This document shows, in pieces, positions 45,147 to 53,780 of a stretch of 61,589 nucleotides of DNA. Numbering within the stretch: position 1 is the stretch's first letter; each line of letters begins with the position of its first letter. The translations under genes were made by a program, and so were the position numbers. Under the pieces are notes generated by a model, which saw only the letters and a program-made list of their open reading frames with translations, was not told the origin of the DNA and did not search any database. Source of the DNA: REEB509 sp049314555 (GTDB lineage Bacteria > Pseudomonadota > Alphaproteobacteria > Caulobacterales > Aquidulcibacteraceae); assembly GCA_049314555.1 (NCBI GenBank), contig JBMOEW010000015.1, positions 1-61,589 of the forward strand, written 5' to 3'.

Positions 45147-46178
45147 ATGACTGAGATTGCCCCGCTGGCCTACTCCGGCCCCCAGCGCGTGTTTTCAGGG
45201 ATGCAGCCCACCGGCGGCTTGCACCTTGGCAATTATCTTGGCGCTTTGGTGAAGTTTGTGCGTCTGCAGGACCAGATGCCGTGCCTGTATTGCGTGGTGG
45301 ATTTGCATGCCATAACGGTGGACCCAGACCCCAAAAGCCTGGCCGCGAACTCGCGGGAGGTGGCGGCGGCTTTCTTTGCGGCGGGTGTAGATCCCAAAAA
45401 GAGCATCGTTTTCATCCAAAGTGCGGTGCAGGCGCACGCGGAGCTCGCCTGGATCTTTAACTGTGTTGCCCGGATGGGCTGGCTGGAGCGGATGACCCAG
45501 TTCAAGGACAAGGCAGGCAAGCACGCCGAGCGGATGAGCGTGGGGCTGTTTGATTATCCCGTGCTGCAGGCGGCGGATATCTTGGCCTACAAGGCCACTC
45601 ATGTGCCGGTGGGTGAGGACCAAAAGCAGCACCTGGAATTGTCTCGCGATATTGCCCAAAAGTTCAACAACGACTTCGATGTGCCGGGCTTTTTTCCGCT
45701 GCCGGAGCCGCTGATCCAAGGCCCCGGCGCGCGGATCATGAGCCTGCGCGACGGCACCAAAAAAATGAGCAAGTCCGATCCGTCTGACATGACGCGGATC
45801 AATCTGACGGACGACGCGGATACGATCCTGGCGAAGTTCAAGAAGGCAACCACAGACCCGCTGCCGCTTCCAGACAGCGTCGAGGGGCTCGCTGGGCGGC
45901 CGGAGGTGGCCAATCTGGTGGGGATCTATGCGGCGCTGGCCGATCTTAGCCAGGAAGAGGTGATCAAGGACTTCGCCGGCAAGGGGTTTGGGGTGTTCAA
46001 GCCGGCGCTGGCGGACGTGGCCGTGCAAAAGCTTGCGCCGATCGCAGCGGAGCAACGCCGGTTGATGGGTGATTTGCCTACGCTGGATGGGATGCTGCGG
46101 GATGGTGCCGAGCGGGCGGCGGCGATCGCTGAACCGATCATGCAGGAGGTGCGCCGGGTGGTTGGTTTCTGGCGCTGA
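45147..46178 (+). CDS. trpS: Tryptophan-tRNA ligase
   Basis: This enzyme charges tRNA-Trp. The 343-residue class I synthetase has the HIGH-type PTGGLHLGNYLG (about 21-32), the YPVLQAADILAYKA segment with the tryptophan pocket and KKMSKSDPSD for ATP activation. The length is standard. AAGGA lies 9 bases before the ATG. Its place after glnD-murJ is conserved in the class. Confidence 0.96.
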   Translation: MTEIAPLAYSGPQRVFSGMQPTGGLHLGNYLGALVKFVRLQDQMPCLYCVVDLHAITVDPDPKSLAANSREVAAAFFAAGVDPKKSIVFIQSAVQAHAELAWIFNCVARMGWLERMTQFKDKAGKHAERMSVGLFDYPVLQAADILAYKATHVPVGEDQKQHLELSRDIAQKFNNDFDVPGFFPLPEPLIQGPGARIMSLRDGTKKMSKSDPSDMTRINLTDDADTILAKFKKATTDPLPLPDSVEGLAGRPEVANLVGIYAALADLSQEEVIKDFAGKGFGVFKPALADVAVQKLAPIAAEQRRLMGDLPTLDGMLRDGAERAAAIAEPIMQEVRRVVGFWR

Positions 46179-46339
46179 CCGAAGGCGTGTTCCTATAGGG
46201 CGCAAATCAGGTCATCATGCCGCATGGTTTTGGGGCCTGGGCAGGTGCGCAGCGCCTAGGACACGCGCCATGCCAATGCCTATATCCCGCGGCAGAAACG
46301 GCCCCGCGGATCGTGGGCTTGGCATGTGGGAGCATTATG

Positions 46340-46840
46340 ATGCAGATTTTTGCAGCGGCGCTTTGGGCTTTGGTTTTGGCGACGGGCGCGGCCTTGCTTG
46401 ATGTTCGACCGGCCGCCGCGCACGAATATACCGCCGGTGCGATCCATATCGATCACCCAACCGCCAATCCCACGCCGGGCGGGCGGCTGATCAGCGCTGC
46501 CTACATGACGATCCACAACGGCGGGTCGCAGGCGGATCGCTTGGTGTCGGTGAGCACGCCGTTGGCCGGCCGGGTGGAAATTCACCGCAGCATCCGTGGC
46601 GATGACGGCACGATGCGCATGGAGCTGCAAAGTGGCGGCCTGCCCCTGCCTGCTGGTCAGCTGACCACGCTGGAGCCCGGCGGTTTGCACATCATGTTGT
46701 TCGACCTTTCCCGGCCCCTGGCGGACGGGGACGAATTGCCTTTAACCTTGGAATTTGAGCGCGCGGGCCGCGTGAATGTTGTGGCCATGGTCGAGCGCCG
46801 CAGTACCGCACCCTCCGGCGGTGCTCATCATCACCATTGA
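46340..46840 (+). CDS. PCu(A)C-type periplasmic copper chaperone
   Basis: This roughly 166-residue exported protein has a signal peptide ending RPAAAHEY and the PCuAC/DUF461 fold. Candidate copper ligands are visible in AAYMTIHNGG, VEIHRS, TMRMEL and GGLHIMLFDL. A His-rich tail (GAHHHH) may bind extra metal. Such proteins deliver copper to cytochrome oxidase. GGAG lies 7 bases before the second of two adjacent Met codons; the start could be 46337. Its stop is 11 bases before the next small gene. Confidence 0.88.
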   Translation: MQIFAAALWALVLATGAALLDVRPAAAHEYTAGAIHIDHPTANPTPGGRLISAAYMTIHNGGSQADRLVSVSTPLAGRVEIHRSIRGDDGTMRMELQSGGLPLPAGQLTTLEPGGLHIMLFDLSRPLADGDELPLTLEFERAGRVNVVAMVERRSTAPSGGAHHHH

Positions 46841-46851
46841 GGGCCTTGTTG

Positions 46852-47097
46852 ATGCAACCAGACCAGCGCCGCCGACAGATGGCTTACCGACTGAGACGGT
46901 ATGTCGTTGGGGGCGTCGACAATGAGCCGATCGTGGCGTTTGAGCATGAGGCTGCGATGCTGGAGGCACGCCGCCGCGCCTTGATCGCGGAAACGGCCCA
47001 GCGGCGACAAAAGTTGAAGTCCGTGCTGCGGGCGATGGGCATTGTCGCGGCTTTGGGGGTGCTGGCGCTCGCAGTGGCGCTTGGGGCCCTGGTATGA
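46852..47097 (+). CDS. Small membrane protein of unknown function
   Basis: This 81-residue protein is highly basic at the N-terminus (QRRRQMAYRLRRYVVGG) and has one C-terminal membrane helix (about 62-81, GIVAALGVLALAVALGALV). It looks tail-anchored, with the body in the cytoplasm. GAGGG lies 8 bases before the ATG. Its stop overlaps the start of the universal stress protein gene. I recognise no family. Confidence 0.6.
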   Translation: MQPDQRRRQMAYRLRRYVVGGVDNEPIVAFEHEAAMLEARRRALIAETAQRRQKLKSVLRAMGIVAALGVLALAVALGALV

Positions 47098-47582
47098 GCA
47101 ACGGCTTCAAGTTCCTGGTTGTGGTTGATGATTCTGCCGAGTTTCCTGCGGCGCTGACTTTCGCTGCGCTGCGGGCAAAAGCCACCGGTGGCGGGCTTGT
47201 GATGCTGGCGGTGATTGAGCCGGTTGAGGCGGCGGGCTGGGCCAGCGTGGACGCCCAAATTCGGCTTGAGGCTTTGGCGAATGCGCACGCGTTGACGCAA
47301 CAGTTTGCTGCAGAGGCCAAGCAAGAAGCCGATATCGACGCCCAAATCGAGGTGCGCGAGGGCGAAACACGGGCCGAGATCCGCGCGCTGCTCGATGAGG
47401 ATCAAGGCATCCGGTATGTGGTATTGGCTGCGGGTGCCGGCGCTGCGGGGCCTGGCCCGCTGGTTTCGTCGCTGGCTAAGGGCGGCGGGCTGGGTGGCCG
47501 GCCGGTGCCTGTCGTGGTGGTTCCTGGCGCGTTGAGCCGCGAGGAGCTGCGGGCTTTGGCGGCACCGCTCGACGCAAGCTGA
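47094..47582 (+). CDS. Universal stress protein (UspA family)
   Basis: This 162-residue single-Usp-domain protein opens FKFLVVVDDSAEFPAALTFAALRAKATGGGLVMLAVIEP. It ends with the VVLAAG...GPLVSSLAKGGGLGGRPVPVVVVPG region, corresponding to the ATP-binding G-x2-G-x9-G-(S/T) area. The binding loop differs from the strict consensus, so nucleotide binding is unsure. The ATG overlaps the upstream stop (ATGA). The usp-nfu-tsaB neighbourhood is common in the class. Confidence 0.85.
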   Translation: MSNGFKFLVVVDDSAEFPAALTFAALRAKATGGGLVMLAVIEPVEAAGWASVDAQIRLEALANAHALTQQFAAEAKQEADIDAQIEVREGETRAEIRALLDEDQGIRYVVLAAGAGAAGPGPLVSSLAKGGGLGGRPVPVVVVPGALSREELRALAAPLDAS

Positions 47583-47652
47583 TTGCGCTACAGCCTCTTG
47601 GGTTGAATGTTGGTCGCGTCAGGCGCATTCTCTTTCAAAGAGAGACTTCCCG

Positions 47653-48234
47653 ATGTTCATCCAAACTGAAAGCACGCCAAACCCGCAAACCTTGAAGTTC
47701 CTGCCCGGCCGGGGCGTTCTGGGGGCTGGCGCACGGGACTTTCCTACGCCGGAAAGCGCGGTGGGCGTTTCGCCGTTGGCGGAGGCGGTGTTTGCTTCGG
47801 CCGCGGTGGAGCGGGTTTATCTGGGGCCAGACTTTGTGACCGTGACAAAGCCTGAAACGGTGGAGTGGGCGCATGTGAAGCCGCACGTTCTGGGTGCGAT
47901 TATGGAGCACTTCGTGGCTGGGCGCCCAGTGCTTTTGGACGGTGCGCCTCCGCCGCACGACGATACGCCAGACACCGTCTATGAAGGCGAAGCCAGCGAG
48001 ATCGTGGAACAGATCAAAGAGCTGATCGACACGCGGATCCGGCCTGCCGTTGCCCAGGACGGCGGCGACATCACCTTCCATTCCTGGGAGCACGACGCGG
48101 GCGTTGTGAAACTGACGATGAAGGGCAGTTGTGCAGGCTGCCCGTCGTCCAGCTTGACGCTGAAGCAAGGCATCGAGACCATGCTGCGGCATTATGTGCC
48201 AGAGGTGAACCGGGTGGAGCAGGTGGCCGGTTAA
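47653..48234 (+). CDS. NifU-like iron-sulfur scaffold (Nfu)
   Basis: This protein delivers Fe-S clusters to client enzymes. The 193-residue product has the N-terminal Nfu_N domain (FIQTESTPNPQTLKFLPG) and a C-terminal NifU domain (IRPAVAQDGGDITFH) with the cluster-binding C160-x2-C163 (SCAGCPSS). The stop shares TTAA with the convergent gene, each strand reading TAA. No isc or suf genes are in the window. Confidence 0.93.
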   Translation: MFIQTESTPNPQTLKFLPGRGVLGAGARDFPTPESAVGVSPLAEAVFASAAVERVYLGPDFVTVTKPETVEWAHVKPHVLGAIMEHFVAGRPVLLDGAPPPHDDTPDTVYEGEASEIVEQIKELIDTRIRPAVAQDGGDITFHSWEHDAGVVKLTMKGSCAGCPSSSLTLKQGIETMLRHYVPEVNRVEQVAG

Positions 48235-48596
48235 GTTCGAAGGGCGGCATCGGCCACGATAGCCAACAGCCGGTCCAGCTCAGCTTCCAGCCAGAAGCGG
48301 CAATCGCTGTTTGGGTCCTGCAGCTGCAGTTTTTGGCACGCTTGTTTCAGGGCCGCGGAGACCGTGTCTTGGGCGTGCAGTTGCGCCAGCGTGGCAATTG
48401 CTTCGGCGCGGGCGTGAAAGGCTTCTTTGCTGGCTTGATTGTTTGCGGTGAGGGCAAGCACGCGCAACCGTCGCAGCGAGGTGGCCAGGCTGGGCAGCGG
48501 CGTGGAGCGATCGAGGATGCGATTGTCGATCAAACGCAAGCGCCGGCGTACGCGGCGGTCTGGTCCCCAATACTTGACGGTTTCTACCCAACGCAT
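48231..48596 (-). CDS. Conserved-looking protein of unknown function
   Basis: This 121-residue, mostly helical protein begins MRWVETVKYWGPDRRVRRRLRL and has heptad-like leucines in the middle. It has three Cys/Trp-containing positions near the C-terminus. I set the start at ATG 48596; an upstream Met would add 10 residues. There is no signal peptide or membrane helix. It is convergent with nfu and divergent from the nitroreductase. I do not recognise a family. Confidence 0.5.
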   Translation of the reverse strand: MRWVETVKYWGPDRRVRRRLRLIDNRILDRSTPLPSLATSLRRLRVLALTANNQASKEAFHARAEAIATLAQLHAQDTVSAALKQACQKLQLQDPNSDCRFWLEAELDRLLAIVADAALRT

Positions 48597-48742
48597 GGTG
48601 TGTTCACTTTCTTCACAAACACCCATTACAGGGTCGGAACAAAGGTTGCGTTAAGCTGTATGGTTAAAGCCTCGTGGGGCGTGCCATCGCATTCGACGCG
48701 TGCTAAGCCGCGGGCTCGCCATTCGATGTTGAGGGGGCCCCT

Positions 48743-49345
48743 ATGCCGACGCCGTTGCCGGACGTGACTTTGAACCAGCTTTTTCGCGACGCACGCACCC
48801 AAAACGGGTGGGAGCCTACCCCTGTTGGTGAAACCCTAATCCGGGCCGTCTATGACCTGACGAAGATGGGGCCAACCAGCGCCAATTGTTCGCCGGCGCG
48901 GTTTGTTTGGGTCGGGTCTGCTGGAGGCAAAGCCACGCTCGAACCGTTTTTGATGGAGGGCAACCGGGCCAAGACCATGTCTGCGCCTTGGACCGTGATC
49001 GTGGCGACGGACATGGAATTCTATGAGAAAATGCCGCAGCTGTTTCCGCATAATCCAGGCGCCAAGGACTGGTTTTCCGCGCCGGACGCCGCGTTTGACG
49101 GCGGGTTTCGCAACGGCACGCTGCAGGGCGGCTATCTGATCATGGCGGCGCGGGCATTGGGGCTCGATTGCGGGCCGATGAGCGGGTTTGATCGGGCGGG
49201 CGTGGATGCGGCGTTCTTTGCTGGCCATCCGGAGACGAAGGCTTGGAAGTCTAACTTTCTGATCAATATCGGCTACGGGGACGGCTCGAACCTGTTTGCG
49301 CGTTCGCCGCGCTTGTCGTTTGAAGAGGCGTGTCAAATCCTGTGA
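48743..49345 (+). CDS. Nitroreductase-family malonic semialdehyde reductase (RutE/HadB type)
   Basis: This 200-residue FMN-dependent nitroreductase-fold protein matches the RutE/HadB branch: LFRDARTQNGWEPTPV, YDLTKMGPTSANCSPARFVWV, and GGYLIMAARALGLDCGPMSGFD. RutE reduces malonic semialdehyde or 3-hydroxypropionate precursors formed in pyrimidine breakdown. No rut operon is nearby, so the actual substrate is open. The tsaB start overlaps its 3' end by 16 bases. Confidence 0.87.
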   Translation: MPTPLPDVTLNQLFRDARTQNGWEPTPVGETLIRAVYDLTKMGPTSANCSPARFVWVGSAGGKATLEPFLMEGNRAKTMSAPWTVIVATDMEFYEKMPQLFPHNPGAKDWFSAPDAAFDGGFRNGTLQGGYLIMAARALGLDCGPMSGFDRAGVDAAFFAGHPETKAWKSNFLINIGYGDGSNLFARSPRLSFEEACQIL

Positions 49346-49974
49346 TCGTGCTGGCGATCGACACCTGTTTGAATGCGTGCTCGGCGGCGGTCGTGGCGGG
49401 CGAACAGGTGCTGGCCAGACGATCGGAGGTGATGACGCGGGGGCAGAGTGAGCGCCTCGCGCCGCTCGTTCAAGAAACAATGGCTGAGGCGGGTGTAGCG
49501 TTTGCGGCATTGGATCGGATTGGCGTGACCGTGGGGCCCGGGTCGTTCACCGGCCTGCGCGTGGGCTTGGCTTTTGCGCGGAGCTTGGCGCTGGCGCTCG
49601 ATCGCCCGTGTTTGGGGGTCTCAACGCTTAAGGCGCTGGCCCTCGAGGCAGGCGAAGCTGGGGTGCGGGTGGGGGTGATTGTCACGCCGGGGGCGCGCTA
49701 TCTTGCGGGTTACCGTGACGGGGTTGAGGTTTTGGCACCCACGGCGGTGGAGCGTGAGGCCCTCGGCGACGCGCTGGCCGGCGTGCTTGCCGGCGGCGCG
49801 GGGGTTGTGCGTGGGCCTGGTGCGCGCGGCGTGACGGCTGCTTTTGGGGAAGACGTCGTGAGCCCTGACCCGGTTTGGATCGCACGGCATGTGGCCGGTT
49901 TGGCGCATCCAGACGGGATGCCGGCGCCGCTTTATTTGCGGGCCGCGGGTGCCACCCCGCCGGTGGACCGATGA
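49330..49974 (+). CDS. tsaB: tRNA t6A synthesis protein TsaB
   Basis: TsaB partners TsaD and TsaE to make threonylcarbamoyladenosine at A37 of tRNAs. The 214-residue protein has the ASKHA fold start VLAIDTCLNACSAAVV, RGQSERLAPLVQETM and GPGSFTGLRVGLAFARSLALAL, all diagnostic. The start at GTG 49330 is uncertain; GTG 49342 would also serve. Its TGA overlaps the rimI ATG. TsaB-RimI coupling is a common bacterial arrangement. Confidence 0.93.
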   Translation: MSNPVIVLAIDTCLNACSAAVVAGEQVLARRSEVMTRGQSERLAPLVQETMAEAGVAFAALDRIGVTVGPGSFTGLRVGLAFARSLALALDRPCLGVSTLKALALEAGEAGVRVGVIVTPGARYLAGYRDGVEVLAPTAVEREALGDALAGVLAGGAGVVRGPGARGVTAAFGEDVVSPDPVWIARHVAGLAHPDGMPAPLYLRAAGATPPVDR

Positions 49975-50405
49975 TCGCCCTGCTCGACGCGGGGTCGGCA
50001 AAGGCCCCTCTTATGGCGGACATCCACGCAAGCTCGTTTTCCAAGCCGTGGCCTGTGGCCGAAATCAAGAGCCTGTTGGCGGCGCAAGGCGCGTTTGCGT
50101 TCTTGGTGGGTGAGGATGCGTTTATTCTTGCCTGGGTGCAGGCGGATGAGGCTGAGGTTTTGACGCTGGCGGTGCGGCCAAGCGCGCGGCGGCGCGGGTA
50201 TGCGCGGGCGCTGCTGGATGCGGCACTGGTCCGGGCTGCGGCAGGCGGTGCCAAGGCGATTTTGCTGGAAGTGGCGCATGATAATGACGCCGGACGCGCG
50301 CTCTATGCCCAGGCGGGGTTTCGGGAGGTGGGTCGCAGGCCTGCCTATTACGCGGGCATGACAGGGCGCGGCGATGCGCTGGTGCTTCGCTTGGATTGGC
50401 CGTGA
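49971..50405 (+). CDS. rimI: Ribosomal-protein-alanine N-acetyltransferase RimI-like
   Basis: This 144-residue GNAT acetyltransferase has ASSFSKPWPVAEIKSLLA, the acetyl-CoA loop VRPSARRRGYARALLDAAL (about 62-80) and LEVAHDNDAGRALYAQAGFREVGRRPAYY. In E. coli RimI acetylates the N-terminal alanine of ribosomal protein S18. The ATG overlaps the tsaB stop; the longer open frame upstream is within tsaB. Fur follows after 65 bases. Confidence 0.88.
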   Translation: MIALLDAGSAKAPLMADIHASSFSKPWPVAEIKSLLAAQGAFAFLVGEDAFILAWVQADEAEVLTLAVRPSARRRGYARALLDAALVRAAAGGAKAILLEVAHDNDAGRALYAQAGFREVGRRPAYYAGMTGRGDALVLRLDWP

Positions 50406-50470
50406 GTCCTGGACAGTGCGATCGGTTCGTTACATATGCGGGGTGCCTGCCCACGCCGGGAGTCGCGCTG

Positions 50471-50905
50471 ATGTCTGACCGTATCGAAAACCTTTGCGCC
50501 GAAAAAGGCATGCGCATGACCGACCAGCGCCGCGTTATTGCGCGGGTGTTGTCTGTCGCCAAGGACCATCCGGATGTGGAGGAGGTTCATCGGCGGGCGT
50601 CGGCGATCGATAGCGGGATTTCGATTGCAACCGTTTACCGGACGGTGCGCCTGTTTGAAGAGGCCGGGATCATCGAAAAGCACGATTTTCGGGATGGGCG
50701 CGCGCGCTACGAAGAAGCAACAGACATTCACCACGACCACCTGATCGACATGAAAACCGGCCGTGTGCTGGAGTTCGTCGATCCGGAAATCGAACGGCTG
50801 CAAGTCGAAATCGCGCGGCGCCTGGGCTACCGGTTGGTCGATCACCGGATGGAGCTTTACGGGTTGCCTTTGGACGGGGACGTGCCGCCGAAACCGAAAA
50901 GTTAA
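50471..50905 (+). CDS. fur: Ferric uptake regulator family protein (Fur/Mur)
   Basis: This 144-residue metal-dependent repressor has a winged-helix N-terminus with GMRMTDQRRVIARVL and SIATVYRTVRLFEEAGII. Its dimerisation domain has the regulatory metal site HHDH (87-90). The structural CxxC zinc pair of E. coli Fur is absent (D93 and T96 at those places), as is typical of alphaproteobacterial Fur/Mur. It may therefore respond to iron or manganese. The start at ATG 50471 begins MSDRIENLCAEKG. Confidence 0.92.
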   Translation: MSDRIENLCAEKGMRMTDQRRVIARVLSVAKDHPDVEEVHRRASAIDSGISIATVYRTVRLFEEAGIIEKHDFRDGRARYEEATDIHHDHLIDMKTGRVLEFVDPEIERLQVEIARRLGYRLVDHRMELYGLPLDGDVPPKPKS

Positions 50906-51031
50906 GCAAAGGCCTTGGGGCTTGTGACGCCGGTCACGCCGCTCCGGTGAGGGCTGGGGTATCCAGGATGTGTGCCGCGGATGACGCGGTTGAAACGCAC
51001 CCCAGTGACCTTAAGCCTTCGGAGACATCCC

Positions 51032-51367
51032 ATGTTTCGTCAAGCTTTGACCGCCCTCGCCGCCGCTGCCACCCTGACCGCTTTTGCGCTGCCGGCTGCC
51101 GCTGAAACGACGTTTGAAACCCGCTCGATCTCGGTGAGCTATGCCGATCTCGACCTTTCCTCGCAAAGAGATGCCAGCCGCATGCTGGTACGCCTGGACC
51201 GCGCTGCCGCGCGGGCATGCGGGGCGGACTATCACGGCCGCACGACCCTGGAGCAACGCCGCGACGCTCAGGCCTGCCAGCGCGAAACCCTGGAGCGGGC
51301 CGTGGCGAGCCTGAACTCCAGCCAGCTGGCCAGCGCCTTTGAAGCGCGCCTGACGCGCGAAGGTTAA
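51032..51367 (+). CDS. UrcA family exported protein
   Basis: This 111-residue protein has a signal peptide (1-24, ending LPAAAE) and the UrcA pattern ISVSYADLDLSS...MLVRLDRAAARACG...ACQRETLERAV. Two cysteines (about 70 and 88) probably form a disulfide. UrcA proteins are small periplasmic proteins of unknown function common in Caulobacterales and Sphingomonadales. GGAG lies 7 bases before the ATG. It stands alone and ends at a strong terminator. Confidence 0.82.
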   Translation: MFRQALTALAAAATLTAFALPAAAETTFETRSISVSYADLDLSSQRDASRMLVRLDRAAARACGADYHGRTTLEQRRDAQACQRETLERAVASLNSSQLASAFEARLTREG

Positions 51368-51409
51368 CAGCGCGGCCTTCTCTTCATCCCTCCTCTGCTA
51401 CCCTCTCAA

Positions 51410-51444
51410 GAGGCGACGGTGCCCAACCGTCGCCTCGTTTTTTT
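51410..51444 (+). terminator. Rho-independent terminator after the UrcA gene
   Basis: Perfect 10-base GC-rich arms GAGGCGACGG and CCGTCGCCTC enclose a 7-base loop and are followed by G and seven Ts. This is a textbook intrinsic terminator, 43 bases after the UrcA stop and before the cyclase-homology gene. Confidence 0.92.
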
Positions 51445-51489
51445 GCCGGTCTTGTGGGGGCTGTGCTATTGGAGTGGCCTGCCAATCCA

Positions 51490-53604
51490 ATGGAGACACG
51501 GGGCCGCATGGGCGTCCAACGCAAACTTGCCGCCCTCGTGGGGGTAGACCTTGTGGGTTACTCCGCGATGTCGGAGCGCAACGAAGCGGCTGCCGTTGAG
51601 GCCGTGGCGGCGCTGCGCGCGGCGGTGGCGCTCTGTGAAAAGGCGCATGGCGGACGGGCGTTCAACCGGGCCGGCGATGGCATCATGCTGGAATTTCCTT
51701 CGGCGATGAACGCGGTTCGGTTTTGCCTGCATCTGCTGCGGCGGTTGCGGAAAGGGCCCGCGGTTCGGATCGGAGCGCACCTGGGGGAAGTGCGAGCGCA
51801 GGACGACGGCGATTTGCTAGGCCACGGGGTGAATGTGACTGCGCGGCTGTGTGCGATGGCGGAGCCGCGCACGGTGCTGATGTCTGACACGATCCGCGCG
51901 CCGCTGCCGGAGCGGGTGAAGCGGCTGTTTCCTTCCCAGGGCCCGGTGCAGCTTGATAAAATGGCCGAGACGATCGCTGTTTATGGGATGGCGGGCCGGA
52001 TCGGGATTTTGGGTCGGTTGCGGTTGTCGCGCCGGCGGCCGTGGCGGATTGGTATGATCGCAGGGGGGCTTGCGGTCTTGGCCGGTGTGGTTTGGCTCAA
52101 TTTGCCCAAGTCGCCCGCGACGCCGTTGGTGGCGGTTTTGCGGTTTGAAGCGGCGGATGGGGCGGCCGACACACAAACCGTGGCGGCGGGGCTTGCAGAC
52201 GACATCATCATGAGCCTTGCGGAAACGCCAGGCTTGCGGGTGGCGGCGCGGGGGTCGAGTTTTTTCTTTTCTGGGCCAGAAAAGCGGGACGCTGCGCGCC
52301 GGCTGGGCGCTGCGTATGTGCTGGACGGGGTGGTGAGGCTGCAGGCCAACACGTTGGAGGTGTCTGCGCAGCTGAGCCAAAATGGGCGCGCGGTTGTGTG
52401 GGCCGACGAGTTCGCCGCTCCCTTGGGGGACGCGCGCGGGATGCAGCAGGATATCGCGCGGGCGGTGACGGCGCACATTTTGGGGGTGCGCGGGGTTGGG
52501 CAGTCGATGCTGACGATGACCAGCGCCTTAGAGGCGGTGCCATCGCAGGCCATGAGCCTCTATTATGAGGGGCGCGAGGCGCGGCTGCGGCGGTCCACAG
52601 CGGATCTTGAGCACGCCATCGAGGTGTTGTCCCAGGCGGTGGCGATCGCGCCCAGCTTTGCGCGGGCCTGGGCCGAATTGGCGGGGGCGCAGCTTATCCT
52701 CGGGGATCGCCTGGCAAACACGGCCACGGTTTCTGGTTCGCGGGCTGCGCGTCTGCGGGTATCGGCGGGGGAAAGCGCGGATCGGGCGTTGGCCTTGGAC
52801 GCCAACAATGCCTATGCGCTGGCCGTTCGGGCCGGTTTGGAGCCGCCGGATGCTTGGGGGGCGAGGCTGGCTTGGCTTGATCGGGCAGTCACTGCCGCGC
52901 CGAACGATGCGGCCGTGTTGCGGGCGCGGGCGCGGGTCTTGTCTTCGCTGGGGTATCTGCGGGCGGCACGGATGGATCTGGAGGCCGCGCGGGGGCTTGA
53001 TCCGCTCGATCCGCAATTGCTGTTGATCTGGACGCTAGAGGCCCTGGGCGAAGGACAGCAAGCGCGGGCGCTATTGGCGCAGGCGCGTTCGTCGCCCAAT
53101 CCTACGGTGTGGAACTCGCGGGTGTTGTTTGCGCTGTTTGACCGGGACTTTGCGGCTGTCGACGCGCTGTTGTCCGCCGCAGTGGTGCCAAGCGATGTGG
53201 ACGCCGATACGGTGGCGCGGTTTCGCGCGACGGCGGAAGGTTTGCGCTCGGTTGTGGCGCGGCCAACGGCGCTGGCAACATGGCGTCAGGCGGCGGCCAA
53301 GGAGCCCGCGTTGCTTGATGATGCGGTGCTGATGATGGCGGTGCTTGGGGATACCGAAGGGGCGTTTGGTTTGGCCCAAACTTTGGGGCCGGAGGCGGGG
53401 TCTGCTGCGGTGTTTGCGGCGGATTTGGCGGCGGTGCCAGCGGCGGCGGCGTTGGTGCGCGATCCGCGCTATTTGCAGCTGATGACGCACAATGGTTTGA
53501 CTCAGTATTGGCGGGCCGAGGGGCGGTGGCCGGATTTCTGCGCAGACCCGGCGTGGACCTATCGTTGCCCAGCGGCCGCGGATGCAGCGCTAGCGACCCT
53601 TTGA
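51490..53604 (+). CDS. Class III cyclase-homology / TolB-like / TPR membrane protein
   Basis: The protein of about 704 residues has an N-terminal class III nucleotidyl cyclase homology domain (about 10-170) with both metal aspartates (D20 in VGVDLVGYS, D63 in AGDGIMLEF) and the N115/R119 pair. The position that usually reads the purine is His (H112 in GHGVNVTARL) where Asp is normal. One membrane helix (about 186-205) is followed by a TolB-N-like beta domain (VAVLRFEAADG...AAGLADDIIMSLAETPGL) and TPR-like helices to the end. It may make cAMP or be a ligand-sensing relative. The start is ATG 51490 or 51508. Confidence 0.83.
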   Translation: METRGRMGVQRKLAALVGVDLVGYSAMSERNEAAAVEAVAALRAAVALCEKAHGGRAFNRAGDGIMLEFPSAMNAVRFCLHLLRRLRKGPAVRIGAHLGEVRAQDDGDLLGHGVNVTARLCAMAEPRTVLMSDTIRAPLPERVKRLFPSQGPVQLDKMAETIAVYGMAGRIGILGRLRLSRRRPWRIGMIAGGLAVLAGVVWLNLPKSPATPLVAVLRFEAADGAADTQTVAAGLADDIIMSLAETPGLRVAARGSSFFFSGPEKRDAARRLGAAYVLDGVVRLQANTLEVSAQLSQNGRAVVWADEFAAPLGDARGMQQDIARAVTAHILGVRGVGQSMLTMTSALEAVPSQAMSLYYEGREARLRRSTADLEHAIEVLSQAVAIAPSFARAWAELAGAQLILGDRLANTATVSGSRAARLRVSAGESADRALALDANNAYALAVRAGLEPPDAWGARLAWLDRAVTAAPNDAAVLRARARVLSSLGYLRAARMDLEAARGLDPLDPQLLLIWTLEALGEGQQARALLAQARSSPNPTVWNSRVLFALFDRDFAAVDALLSAAVVPSDVDADTVARFRATAEGLRSVVARPTALATWRQAAAKEPALLDDAVLMMAVLGDTEGAFGLAQTLGPEAGSAAVFAADLAAVPAAAALVRDPRYLQLMTHNGLTQYWRAEGRWPDFCADPAWTYRCPAAADAALATL

Positions 53605-53687
53605 CCGGCCACAGCGCTTATGGTTTCCCTTGATTTACCGTGTTTTTTTTGGAAGTCTTAGCGTTAAGTGTTGTAGATTTGGAGCAT

Positions 53688-53761
53688 GGCCGGGTGGCGG
53701 AGAGATTACGCCTTGGACCGCAAATCCAAGCACCCTGGTTCAATTCCAGGCCCGGCCTCCA
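53688..53761 (+). tRNA. tRNA-Cys (anticodon GCA)
   Basis: A 74-base cloverleaf with encoded CCA. The 7-base acceptor arms GGCCGGG and CCCGGCC pair perfectly. A 3-base D stem (GCG/CGC) and the anticodon stem TTGGA/TCCAA enclose the loop CCGCAAA with anticodon GCA. The T arm is CCTGG-TTCAATT-CCAGG. The discriminator base is T (U73), as expected for tRNA-Cys. Confidence 0.96.
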
Positions 53762-53780
53762 GATTTGATTGGCGCTTGCC

